A program made the translations under genes and the position numbers. A stretch of 19,342 nt of DNA from Thermoplasmata archaeon (lineage in GTDB: Archaea; Thermoplasmatota; Thermoplasmata; Halarchaeoplasmatales; Halarchaeoplasmataceae): the NCBI GenBank assembly GCA_019594025.1, contig JAFDUB010000022.1, positions 1-19,342 of the forward strand. The letters run 5' to 3'. Position 1 is the stretch's first letter. Each line of letters opens with the position of its first letter. Shown in pieces: positions 1 to 6,268 of the stretch. The notes under the pieces were generated by a model. That model saw only the letters and a program-made list of their open reading frames with translations, made no database searches and had not been told where the DNA came from.

Positions 1-35
1 CGTTTGAGAGATGACGGGTAGATGAGATCGTTGAT

Positions 36-77
36 TGAGTTTATTAGATGTCCCCTCCAACTCCTTTTCCCGAACTC
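36..77. repeat. degenerate dispersed repeat, copy 1
   Basis: The stretch containing GATGTCCCCTCCAACTCC recurs in related form near 961-1000 and 2680-2724, always in the same orientation. All copies share the core GATGTC(C/T)CC followed by an AACTCCT-type pyrimidine-rich tail. No open frame is conserved across the copies, so it may be a decayed mobile-element end or an old coding fragment. This copy lies at the outer side of the first toxin-antitoxin module. The match was made by eye. Confidence 0.45.
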
Positions 78-81
78 TTCA

Positions 82-188
82 TCAAGATAGAATGATAACA
101 AGGATACGGTAAACATCAAAATGATATGCGGAAATCATCATGTTCAAGTCAAAGAAGATATTCACCCCTTACGCTTCTTCCTGATACT
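82..188 (-). pseudogene. decayed AbrB antitoxin/PIN toxin junction (remnant)
   Basis: On the minus strand the sequence reproduces the junction of the AbrB/PIN pair found at 2948-3583. The last AbrB codons read SIRKKRKG then a stop (the intact gene ends AVRKERKG-stop). The stop overlaps a GTG that opens a PIN-like N-terminus containing FFDLN and ISAYHFD. The frame runs 27 codons (165 to 82) and then stops. The AbrB part breaks off near 188, next to the promoter of the RHH/PIN pair. It is therefore a truncated second copy of such a module. It is useful as a comparison because it keeps the PIN N-terminal frame that the other copy has lost. Confidence 0.6.
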
Positions 189-208
189 TTTGAATTTTCA
201 GCAAAATT

Positions 209-239
209 TACTTATACTATAGGAGTACTATTGTAGTAC
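209..239 (+). promoter_or_regulatory. promoter and palindromic operator of the RHH/PIN module
   Basis: A TATA-like stretch (ACTTATACTATA, 209-220) is followed at 225-239 by the perfect inverted repeat GTACTA-TTG-TAGTAC. The antitoxin ATG is 12 bases further on. A palindrome between TATA box and start suits autorepression by the ribbon-helix-helix antitoxin. A related palindrome, TAGTAC-A-GTACTA, lies at the same relative place before the AbrB gene at 3602-3614. The palindrome is seen directly; its binding protein is inferred. Confidence 0.6.
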
Positions 240-251
240 AGGTGTAGTCTA

Positions 252-494
252 ATGGAAAAAGTACAGGTACGCTTTCCTCCCGAAGATTTGCGGAGGATCG
301 AAAAAGAAGTAGCGCAAGGGAAATACCCCAATAAGAGCGAAGCTATCAGAGACAAAGTCAGGAAAAGTTACATCTTAGAGGCGATAGTTCATATGAGAGA
401 GGCGACTGAAGGTTTGGACGAAGAAGACGAATTGAGGAAACTGGATAAGATCAGAGATAAAAAGTATGAGAAACACAAAAAGAGTTCTTGTTGA
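252..494 (+). CDS. ribbon-helix-helix (CopG/ParD-type) antitoxin
   Basis: An 80-residue protein whose first ~45 residues fit a ribbon-helix-helix DNA-binding fold: a short beta strand (EKVQVRFPPEDL), then two helices with a KSEAIRD turn typical of CopG/Arc-like antitoxins. The rest is a charged helical tail (from about residue 50) that would wrap and inhibit the toxin. Its end overlaps the PIN toxin gene by 29 bases, the usual translational coupling in VapBC-like pairs. The start is the ATG after the GTACTA/TAGTAC operator, with AGGTG at about 240 as a weak ribosome binding site. By family knowledge it would repress its own operon and neutralise the PIN ribonuclease. Confidence 0.8.
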   Translation: MEKVQVRFPPEDLRRIEKEVAQGKYPNKSEAIRDKVRKSYILEAIVHMREATEGLDEEDELRKLDKIRDKKYEKHKKSSC

Positions 495-882
495 TACATC
501 AACTCTGTTCTCAGCCTTGGGTTGGACCGGTGCCCCATTCAAGGTTTTGGTAAAGATATACGAAGGAAACTTTACACTCGTTATTACGGATTATATTCTA
601 GAAGAACTTACAGCACATATCAACGATTATACTAGAGAAAGAAGGGAAAATGCATTTCAAGCGATAGAATATCTAAGAGATGCATATATCATAACCGAAG
701 ACAGATGGGTCATGAATCTTGAATCTACCGAGAAATTGGTAGGAGAAAGTAAAGATGCCCCAATAATGGCCGCTTATTTATTAGAGGAAGTTGATATACT
801 GGTAACCAGCGACCTCAAAGATTTTCCCTTCGAGGATTTTGACGAGATATTGACACCAAATGCATTTCTTAAAAGATTTTGA
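466..882 (+). CDS. PIN-domain ribonuclease toxin
   Basis: A 138-residue PIN-domain protein, of the group annotated as putative toxin component, PIN family (VapC-like). The acidic residues expected to hold the catalytic metal are present: D10 in VLVDTSTL, E46/E47 in the ILEEL helix, D97 in ESKDAPIMAAYL, and D116 in VTSDLKDF. Length is normal and the frame is intact. It overlaps the upstream RHH antitoxin by 29 bases, so the two are surely one operon. Expected activity is Mg-dependent RNA cleavage, held in check by the antitoxin; the RNA target cannot be read from the sequence. No transcription terminator is evident after it. Confidence 0.85.
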   Translation: MRNTKRVLVDTSTLFSALGWTGAPFKVLVKIYEGNFTLVITDYILEELTAHINDYTRERRENAFQAIEYLRDAYIITEDRWVMNLESTEKLVGESKDAPIMAAYLLEEVDILVTSDLKDFPFEDFDEILTPNAFLKRF

Positions 883-960
883 AGATCATCAAAACATCGA
901 GATCAGTTCTTTGGATGTAGAGGAAATAGACGATGATTTCAGGGTAAATGGGAGTACGGG

Positions 961-1000
961 CGGGTTTAGGGATGTCTCCTTCAACTCCTTTCCAAACACC
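961..1000. repeat. degenerate dispersed repeat, copy 2
   Basis: The stretch with GGGATGTCTCCTTCAACTCC matches copies near 36 and 2680. It lies between the RHH/PIN module and the HTH-MNT/HEPN module. Upstream, about 884-960, is a short open stretch in a frame different from the PIN gene (containing EISSLDVEEIDDDF) with no start or clear homology, perhaps the tail of a lost gene. Confidence 0.45.
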
Positions 1001-1021
1001 TGATTGTCCTATAATTGGGAC

Positions 1022-1036
1022 AAAATTTATAATCTA
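1022..1036 (+). promoter_or_regulatory. TATA box of the HTH-MNT/HEPN operon
   Basis: AAAATTTATAATCT centred near 1029 lies about 27 bases before the ATG at 1056, the archaeal spacing for a leaderless transcript. This decides the start: an in-frame ATG at 948 would put the TATA box and the dispersed repeat inside the gene. Confidence 0.55.
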
Positions 1037-1055
1037 CTGTTTACATCGATCTGTG

Positions 1056-1724
1056 ATGTCAGCGGATATTGGCGATGAAAAGACTTTGAAGATGATCTTG
1101 TACTTATTCAGGAATTTTGACTCGCTACCTCATTTGAGAAGTATCGCCAGGAACACCGGTGTAAGTAAAAGCACCACCGGCAGAATTCTTGCCAAACTGA
1201 ATGAAAGAGATATCGTTAAGAGACGAGAACAGGGCAACCAAACTTTATTCTCCTTAAATTACGATAATTCACTGGTGATACACCATTGTGCCCTGGCGTT
1301 GGCGATAGAATTTGACCGTATAAAGGAAAACTACCCTTCTTTACATAAACAATTGAGATCCTTCGCAGATTCCTGCGAGAAGGCCATGGGCAGTAAGATC
1401 CTATCCATCGTACTCTTCGGAAGTGTGGCAAAGGGTGAACAGGAAAAAAGGAGTGACCTTGATCTGCTGCTAATAACGGATGATTTGACACATACAAAGA
1501 AGATCGAGCAGGTAAGCTCGGCCATAAATGCATCTTATTCCCACGATATCTCCCCTACTATCATCACCGAAGATACGTTCATATCAGAACTGAACAACGG
1601 CAGCTTACTGTATCTGAATATACTCAAAGAAGGTATACCTATATACGGATTAGAAAATTACCTTAGAATTACATTCAAACAGATGAGAAAAGAAGTTCGT
1701 GAAACGATGTTTAGAAGATATTGA
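1056..1724 (+). CDS. winged-helix/MNT nucleotidyltransferase fusion
   Basis: A 222-residue protein with two parts. Residues ~5-65 form a winged helix-turn-helix (HLRSIARNTGVSKSTTGRIL is the HTH core, with a wing around the basic KRREQGNQ). Residues ~95-200 form a minimal nucleotidyltransferase domain with the GS-X10-D-X-D signature: G112-S113 in FGSVAKG and D124/D126 in SDLDLLL. MNT domains transfer AMP to partner proteins in HEPN/MNT systems; the fused HTH suggests the antitoxin also regulates its operon. The downstream HEPN gene overlaps by 26 bases. The start is the ATG placed about 27 bases after a TATA box. The frame extends upstream to 948, but that part spans a repeat and the promoter. 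Confidence 0.8.
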   Translation: MSADIGDEKTLKMILYLFRNFDSLPHLRSIARNTGVSKSTTGRILAKLNERDIVKRREQGNQTLFSLNYDNSLVIHHCALALAIEFDRIKENYPSLHKQLRSFADSCEKAMGSKILSIVLFGSVAKGEQEKRSDLDLLLITDDLTHTKKIEQVSSAINASYSHDISPTIITEDTFISELNNGSLLYLNILKEGIPIYGLENYLRITFKQMRKEVRETMFRRY

Positions 1725-2310
1725 AGGTGGTTTGAAGGAAGTAAAACCGGATGATCCTCTAGCGGATAAATATTTGATCAGAGCCAGACATCATTTTAGA
1801 CTGGCAAGTAAATTGATAAAGGATTCTGATGATTTTTTAAAAGAAAACAGCGTGGATCCCCACCGATTAACCCATCTTGACACCCTGAGTACCGAGATAG
1901 ACGATGAAACTGAAATGTTGTTCTACGATTGGGCGATAATAGCTTCGTATTATGGTATATATCACTCCATACTCGCACTGCTTGTATCCATCGGTTATAC
2001 AAGTAAAAATCATTCCTGTGCCATCGCTGCTCTGGAACATTTTTTCTACAGAAAGAAAGATGTACTCGTAAACAGGAGGATCATCGTCATTCAGAGGTTA
2101 AGGGCAGTGGAGAAACGCATGGTGGACGATGCCCGGACAATGAAGGATAGAAGAGAGCGAACCGCTTATGGTATCGCTTTATCCACAGAGCGTTTTCAGG
2201 CCGAAGAAAGCTTGGAAGAAGGTAGATGGTTCATGGAAAACGTGCTTGACCTGATCGATCAGATCAGAAAGGTTCCATCCAACAAGAGGACAGAAAGATA
2301 TAGTATTTAG
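1699..2310 (+). CDS. HEPN-domain protein, partner of HTH-MNT
   Basis: A 203-residue, mostly helical protein. The central helices carry YYGIYHSILALL and SKNHSCAIAAL, typical of HEPN proteins that pair with MNT nucleotidyltransferases. The canonical RNase motif R-X4-6-H is not obvious: where it is expected, the sequence reads RRERTAYG, nearer to the R..(A)Y pattern of UPF0332-type HEPNs. Catalytic RNase activity is therefore uncertain and it could be a divergent or inactive member. The start is a GTG overlapping the upstream gene by 26 bases in another frame, so the pair is co-translated. A HEPN toxin/MNT antitoxin role is inferred from architecture and gene order. Confidence 0.7.
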   Translation: MKRCLEDIEGGLKEVKPDDPLADKYLIRARHHFRLASKLIKDSDDFLKENSVDPHRLTHLDTLSTEIDDETEMLFYDWAIIASYYGIYHSILALLVSIGYTSKNHSCAIAALEHFFYRKKDVLVNRRIIVIQRLRAVEKRMVDDARTMKDRRERTAYGIALSTERFQAEESLEEGRWFMENVLDLIDQIRKVPSNKRTERYSI

Positions 2311-2338
2311 ACGGTGTACATCTATAAAAACAGAGGGT

Positions 2339-2530
2339 TCATGATGATCTATCTGTCCTTGTGGATTTTCTTAACTTCCTAGCAAATTCCACACGATCCA
2401 CGCCATGTCCCCAAGCACCGATGGCGGCTTCTACAACTCCTTCCTTTTTTTCTTTCTTCGATCATGTTCAAGATGTCATGAAGTTGTTTGTCCATTTCGA
2501 CAAGCTTTTTTCTATCCCTGATGTGTTCAT
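2339..2530 (-). pseudogene. frameshifted small antitoxin-like gene
   Basis: Two adjacent minus-strand frames read as one small protein if a single base is removed at the seven-T/CC tract at 2443-2451. The upstream part contains RKKLVEMDKQLHDIL and ends EERKK. The downstream part runs GVVEAAIGAWGHGVDRVEF then ARKLRKS and stops at 2339. The tail resembles the AA.GAW...D..EF.RKLR ending I associate with small VapB-type antitoxins, but I cannot identify the family with certainty. No start codon is clear (ATG at 2495 is the first in frame). It is convergent with the HEPN gene and no toxin partner remains beside it. Confidence 0.4.
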
Positions 2531-2679
2531 TCGACTCACACTAAATCATAATGCACATCCAGATTACAAAACGTGTCTACGAGTGAAATATAATTTTTCT
2601 GTTTAAAATCGTATGAAAGTGTATGTCTCAAAGCTTTCCCCTCCAGAGCAAGGAGGACGATCGGCGAGGGAACGTGGGC

Positions 2680-2724
2680 GAGTTTAGTGATGTCCCCCTT
2701 CTCCCAACTCCTCTCTCAAACTCT
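2680..2724. repeat. degenerate dispersed repeat, copy 3
   Basis: GAGTTTAGTGATGTCCCCC and the pyrimidine-rich tail after it match copies near 36 and 961. On the minus strand the segment continues into an open stretch (GDITKLAHVPSPIVLLALEG and on to a stop near 2550), which may be the remnant of a coding sequence, but no intact gene or family is recognisable. It lies between the antitoxin-like remnant and the methyltransferase remnant. Confidence 0.45.
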
Positions 2725-2760
2725 AACAAACAACCCCCTACTTGATCCGATACTCGCCCA

Positions 2761-2940
2761 TCGACGAACTCCACCACACCGAATAGAAAACAGCATGGAA
2801 AGCATCCGACACAGAAGCCATTAGCTTTACTGGAGCGGATCGTCTTAGCATCCACAGAAAAGAACGATCTGATACTGGAACCCTTTCACGGGTTTCGATA
2901 TGGAAACGAAGATTTGAAGAAAATGAAAAACAAAATTGAT
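2761..2940 (+). pseudogene. C-terminal remnant of a DNA methyltransferase
   Basis: From 2800 the plus strand reads KHPTQKPLALLERIV and then DLILEPFHG. This is the conserved block of beta-class DNA adenine/cytosine-N4 methyltransferases (HPTQKP...LLERII...GD.VLDPF.GSGTT), where DPF.G is the SAM-binding motif. The remnant breaks off after EPFHGF. The catalytic DPPY motif and the rest of the protein are absent, and no start is visible. About 20 further codons stay open (including RYGNEDLKKMKNK), which may be the degraded helix after the SAM motif. Together with the nearby broken genes it marks a lost restriction-modification or orphan methylase gene. Confidence 0.6.
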
Positions 2941-2947
2941 TCCATTT

Positions 2948-3335
2948 TCACAACAATAGTTCAAGGAGTTCTCCGGCGTTCACTATTTGTATGTCTTTGA
3001 TATCACAATTGATGATCTCTTTGTCACCTGTAACCAGTATGTCGCAACCGGAGATGATGGAAGAACCTATTATGTTTTTATCTAACTCATCTTTGATATC
3101 GACTTCGATCTTATAATCACGCACCAACCCAACATCTGCCAGTAATCTCTCTATAAAGGCCTCTACATCCCTTTCTTTCTCCTGGAATTTATCTTTCATT
3201 ACTTTCTGTATCTCAGTAATAACCTGAGTGGATATGACAGGTATGTGTTGCGATCCGATGATCATCATTAATGTTCTTCTTTCGTTACCATCAAAATAAT
3301 ATGCAGATAACGTTTGTGTCAAAGAAGACCTTCAT
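2948..3335 (-). pseudogene. PIN-domain toxin with N-terminal frameshift
   Basis: The expected start is the ATG at 3335, overlapping the AbrB stop by 4 bases (ATGA). It gives MKVFFDTNV, the PIN N-terminus with the first metal-binding Asp, but this frame stops within about 15 codons. The body continues in another frame from SAYYFDGNERR to the stop at 2948, keeping the acidic residues in ITEIQKV, DKNIIGSS and VTGDKEI. Comparison with the remnant at 82-165 (FFDLNMMISAYHFD) suggests about 5 bases were lost between NV and SAYY. The body could start from a TTG at 3320, but that protein would lack the first catalytic Asp. The toxin is therefore probably inactive unless this is a sequencing error. Confidence 0.65.
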
Positions 3336-3583
3336 CCCTTACGCTCCTTCCTGACGGCTTCTATGATCTGTTCTCTTGTAATCCCCTTTTCAGAGGCACT
3401 TTTTTCACCCTTCTCGAATATCTCGTCCCATTCAGGGAGTTCCAATTTTTTTAGTATAAGCTCATCCCCGTTGGTTATGACAGCAAGATAATCTCCCTGA
3501 TGTATCGATAAACTCTCTCTTATCTCCTTGGGAACGGTTATTTGAAATTTTCTAGTGACCTTTGTTATGGATGCGGTTGACAT
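3332..3583 (-). CDS. AbrB/MazE-type antitoxin
   Basis: An 83-residue protein with an N-terminal swapped-hairpin AbrB (SpoVT-like) DNA-binding domain: KVTRKFQITVPKEIRESL followed by GDYLAVITNGDELILKK. The tail (ELPEWDEIFEKGEK and beyond) is charged and helical, as in antitoxins that thread into PIN toxins. Its stop overlaps the start of the PIN gene by 4 bases. A TATA box and a palindromic operator lie directly upstream. It probably represses its own operon. Since the toxin appears frameshifted, the antitoxin may survive for immunity or as a regulator. Confidence 0.85.
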   Translation of the reverse strand: MSTASITKVTRKFQITVPKEIRESLSIHQGDYLAVITNGDELILKKLELPEWDEIFEKGEKSASEKGITREQIIEAVRKERKG

Positions 3584-3601
3584 GATAACACCGTAGTAAA
3601 A

Positions 3602-3624
3602 TAGTACAGTACTACGTTATAAAG
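3602..3624 (-). promoter_or_regulatory. promoter and palindromic operator of the AbrB/PIN module
   Basis: On the minus strand a TATA-like CTTTATAACG (3615-3624) is followed by the perfect palindrome TAGTAC-A-GTACTA (3602-3614) and, 18 bases later, the AbrB ATG. The half-site is the same as in the RHH/PIN operator at 225-239, with a different central spacing (1 versus 3 bases). Confidence 0.6.
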
Positions 3625-3698
3625 ATTTTGGTCCTGCGTATCACACGCTTTTCATATCCTCCGAAAACCATAAAGCCTCGAAGGTAGATACAGATACG

Positions 3699-4004
3699 AT
3701 GGAACTCGATGAAGATGCGATAATCAAAGAGATGGAAAAACATCGTAAGAACATCTCCAATTTCGGTGTAAAGGAGATAGGTTTATTCGGTTCTTATCTC
3801 GGAGGGAAACAAAGGGGAGACAGCGATATAGACATACTCGTTGAATTCAAAGATGGAGAGAAAAATTTCGATAATTACATGGGCCTTAAGTTCTTCCTGG
3901 AAGACCTTTTCGAAAGAGACGTCGATCTGGTCATAAAGGATGCCGTTAAACCGCATATGAAGGAGTACATTCTCGGGAGTACGAAATATGTCGCGAGAGT
4001 ATAA
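3699..4004 (+). CDS. mntA: MntA-type nucleotidyltransferase antitoxin
   Basis: A 101-residue minimal nucleotidyltransferase with a perfect GS-X10-D-X-D motif: G31-S32 in LFGSYLGG and D43/D45 in DSDIDILV, plus a third acidic residue in the DVDLVI strand. In type VII toxin-antitoxin systems MntA adds AMP to a tyrosine of HepT and so silences it. The next gene overlaps by 17 bases and encodes the matching HepT. The ATG lies about 27 bases after a TATA-like ACCATAAAGC, consistent with a leaderless transcript. Length and motifs look intact. Confidence 0.88.
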   Translation: MELDEDAIIKEMEKHRKNISNFGVKEIGLFGSYLGGKQRGDSDIDILVEFKDGEKNFDNYMGLKFFLEDLFERDVDLVIKDAVKPHMKEYILGSTKYVARV

Positions 4005-4329
4005 GGATTATCTTGAAGACATATTGAACTCTCTAGATAAGATCGAGAGATACACAAAAGAACTAACTTTTGAAGAGTTTGCCATGGACGATAAAACAAT
4101 GGATGCGGTCATAAGAAATCTCGAAATTATAGGTGAAGCGGTGAAGCATCTGCCATTGGAACTTAAAGAAGATCATCCAGACATAGATTGGCGGGCCATC
4201 GCAGGACTGAGGGATATACTCATACACGCGTATTTTGGTATAGATGAGGAAATCATATGGGATATTATCGAAAATAAAATACCTATTTTCAAAAAACAGA
4301 TTATAAAATTGATCTCCGAATCGGATTGA
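3988..4329 (+). CDS. hepT: HepT-type HEPN ribonuclease toxin
   Basis: A 113-residue HEPN protein (DUF86/HepT family). The catalytic and modification site R-X4-H-X-Y is intact: R75, H80 and Y82 in LRDILIHAYFG. By family knowledge R and H cleave RNA and the tyrosine is the AMPylation target of MntA. It also shows the conserved NLEIIGEAVKHL helix. It overlaps mntA by 17 bases in a different frame, so expression is coupled. This is the best preserved toxin-antitoxin pair in the window. The RNA substrate is not known from sequence. Confidence 0.88.
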   Translation: MSREYKDYLEDILNSLDKIERYTKELTFEEFAMDDKTMDAVIRNLEIIGEAVKHLPLELKEDHPDIDWRAIAGLRDILIHAYFGIDEEIIWDIIENKIPIFKKQIIKLISESD

Positions 4330-4428
4330 AAAAATTAACATAATTGTTCAGTAGAGATGGTCTCCATAAAAAAAATGCACTATAAACGAAATCTTTTAAA
4401 TATGAGTTCGTAATTACTGCAATAAGCC

Positions 4429-5361
4429 ATGTTGTCAGAATCCGATCTCCGTATCCTTTCAGCACTAAACACCCCCACATCCATATCGGAGTTAAGTGAG
4501 AGCACGGGATACAGTATCAGTTATGTTTCAGAAATAATATCAGATCTTGAGGAGCTTGAACTCGTAGCAGTATCTCGTGAAGGGCGCTCGAAAAAGGTAC
4601 GAGCACTTCCCACTAAGTTACTTGAAAACTATAAAGATCTCACTACACGTCACCCTCATATCGATTTTTCCTCTTTGATCTCTCCTTCGATGCTTCAGGT
4701 ATGCTGGTTCTTAGATAAACCAACGGAAGTTACCCATATGACATCGAAACTTGAACTGCGGCGCCGACGTATCTATCAACTATTGGAAAAGCTCCAGACT
4801 AGAGGGTTCATCACAAAGCAGAAAAACAAATACTTGATCACGGGCAGGATGAACGGTATCGTTCGGTTCGCTCAAACCGTCATCCAGTATGAACATCAAC
4901 ATAGATCCGATACATATATCCCCGGTTCAAGAGTTATCTGGAGCTCACCGCACGAATCTTTGGTCATACCCGCTGAGGAATTTACCGAAAATATCCTTGA
5001 CAAACCGGACTGGTATCTGACAGGGTTACCACTTTTTTCAGACTACGATCTCGACTTTTTTACAGCGAGACCCACTTATTTTTACACCGATATCCGCGAT
5101 AGATTGACCTCCGTAGATATCATTTCACACACACTCATCGTAGAAGCAGATACTCGAAATCTTAGTTACTGTGCTCTTCTGATGGTATCTGAAGACATAT
5201 CTTCAGAAGATCTGAAGATGGCTTCGGTTTACTATGATATCGAGGGAACAGTTGAGGCATTGGTCACGTTCGTCGAAACAGAAGGTGAAACCACATCCGA
5301 CGATCTACCCGAGTGGCAGGAATTCAAATCTTTGGCCAAACAGTACGGAGTGATATTGTAA
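4429..5361 (+). CDS. winged-helix transcriptional regulator paired with a nucleotidyltransferase
   Basis: A 310-residue protein with two winged-helix domains: residues ~3-60 (TSISELSESTGYSISYVSEI is the first HTH) and ~85-140 (EVTHMTSKLELRRRRIYQLL is the second). The C-terminal ~160 residues have no motif I recognise; segments such as TGLPLFSDYDLDFF suggest a ligand or partner-binding domain. The next gene starts 1 base after the stop and encodes a (broken) nucleotidyltransferase-fold protein. That order resembles AbiE-like pairs, in which a wHTH antitoxin accompanies a nucleotidyltransferase toxin; this is an analogy, not an identification. A TATA-like CTTTTAAATA lies about 29-31 bases before the ATG. 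Confidence 0.7.
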   Translation: MLSESDLRILSALNTPTSISELSESTGYSISYVSEIISDLEELELVAVSREGRSKKVRALPTKLLENYKDLTTRHPHIDFSSLISPSMLQVCWFLDKPTEVTHMTSKLELRRRRIYQLLEKLQTRGFITKQKNKYLITGRMNGIVRFAQTVIQYEHQHRSDTYIPGSRVIWSSPHESLVIPAEEFTENILDKPDWYLTGLPLFSDYDLDFFTARPTYFYTDIRDRLTSVDIISHTLIVEADTRNLSYCALLMVSEDISSEDLKMASVYYDIEGTVEALVTFVETEGETTSDDLPEWQEFKSLAKQYGVIL

Positions 5362-5362
5362 C

Positions 5363-6268
5363 ATGCGCGTGATGAACAGTCGAGAGTCGATCAAAGCGGA
5401 GTTCACATCCATAGATGAGAGGATAGATAGGAAGATAACAGTCTATCTTATGGGGGGCGGTGCTATGACATTCCGGGGATTAAAAAATTCCACAAAATCT
5501 GAACCGATTTTCTTTATTTTCCACTCCCGTGAAAAATGCCACCTACGATCTGGATTTACTCGTTACTACCCGTCGTGACTTTGAATCACTACGTGACCTT
5601 CTGCTTGGATTTGATTACAATAGAGTAAAGAACCTACCGATGAGTACAAGGAGTTGGGTGCTGCCGTACTCTTGGAGAAAGATGGCTCATGTAGATTCGA
5701 TATATTTGACAGGAAGGTCATCAAAAAAATCAGGTTAACTCACGGTATGAGTGAACGATCTGAATTAGTTTTTAAAGGCTCAAAACTTTGTGTATATGCA
5801 ATAAGTAACGAGGATATCTTCCTTTTCAAGGGTGTTTCCGGACGGACACGTGACATCAGCGACATGATAAATCTAGTTGAAACAGGGTTGGCTTTCGATG
5901 TTATCATCAAAGAATTTCAAAACCAACTGCCCATGAACAAAGGAAAAACAGAGAGAGATATACTGATCAATACGCCTGAAGATCATCCCGTGATCGCCTT
6001 TGAACGGGCCTTAGAATCTCTTCCTATGACCCTTCCAAGATCATTCATGACTCAGATAGAACATGAAGCAGATCGAGTTCATGCAGAATACGAGATCATG
6101 ACCGAGGTTGTGGCACAGACGACTATCACTGAAATTACCGAATACCTTATACCAAAAAGAACAGTGAGTATCAATTCTCGTGCGGATGTTGAAAAAATCT
6201 TGAAGGGACTTGCTGCTAAAGGACTTATTGAGCTAGATGGTGAGAATATCAAACTTAATAAATTGTGA
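5363..6268 (+). pseudogene. nucleotidyltransferase-fold protein broken by frameshifts
   Basis: Three successive frames read as one protein of about 300 residues. Frame one gives VYLMGGGAMTFRGLKNSTK, the start of a nucleotidyltransferase fold. Frame two gives KNATYDLDLLVTTRRDFESL, with the acidic DLDLLV strand. Frame three begins DEYKELGAAVLLEKDGSCRF and runs to the stop, ending in a probable winged helix (TITEITEYLIPKRT onward). The first break (about 5485-5535) looks like a small insertion or imperfect duplication, because KN(S/A)T appears on both sides. The second (about 5640) looks like a one-base loss at CTACCGATGAG. The fold resembles DUF6036/AbiEii-like proteins. It is probably inactive, while its upstream wHTH partner is intact. 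Confidence 0.65.

Noticed and set aside
948..1055. N-terminal extension of the HTH-MNT gene to an ATG at 948
   Set aside because: It translates the dispersed repeat and the TATA box; the HTH domain begins after the ATG at 1056.
2361..2606. Plus-strand 81-codon frame
   Set aside because: The minus strand carries a recognisable frameshifted protein in the same place; the plus-strand translation has no domain.
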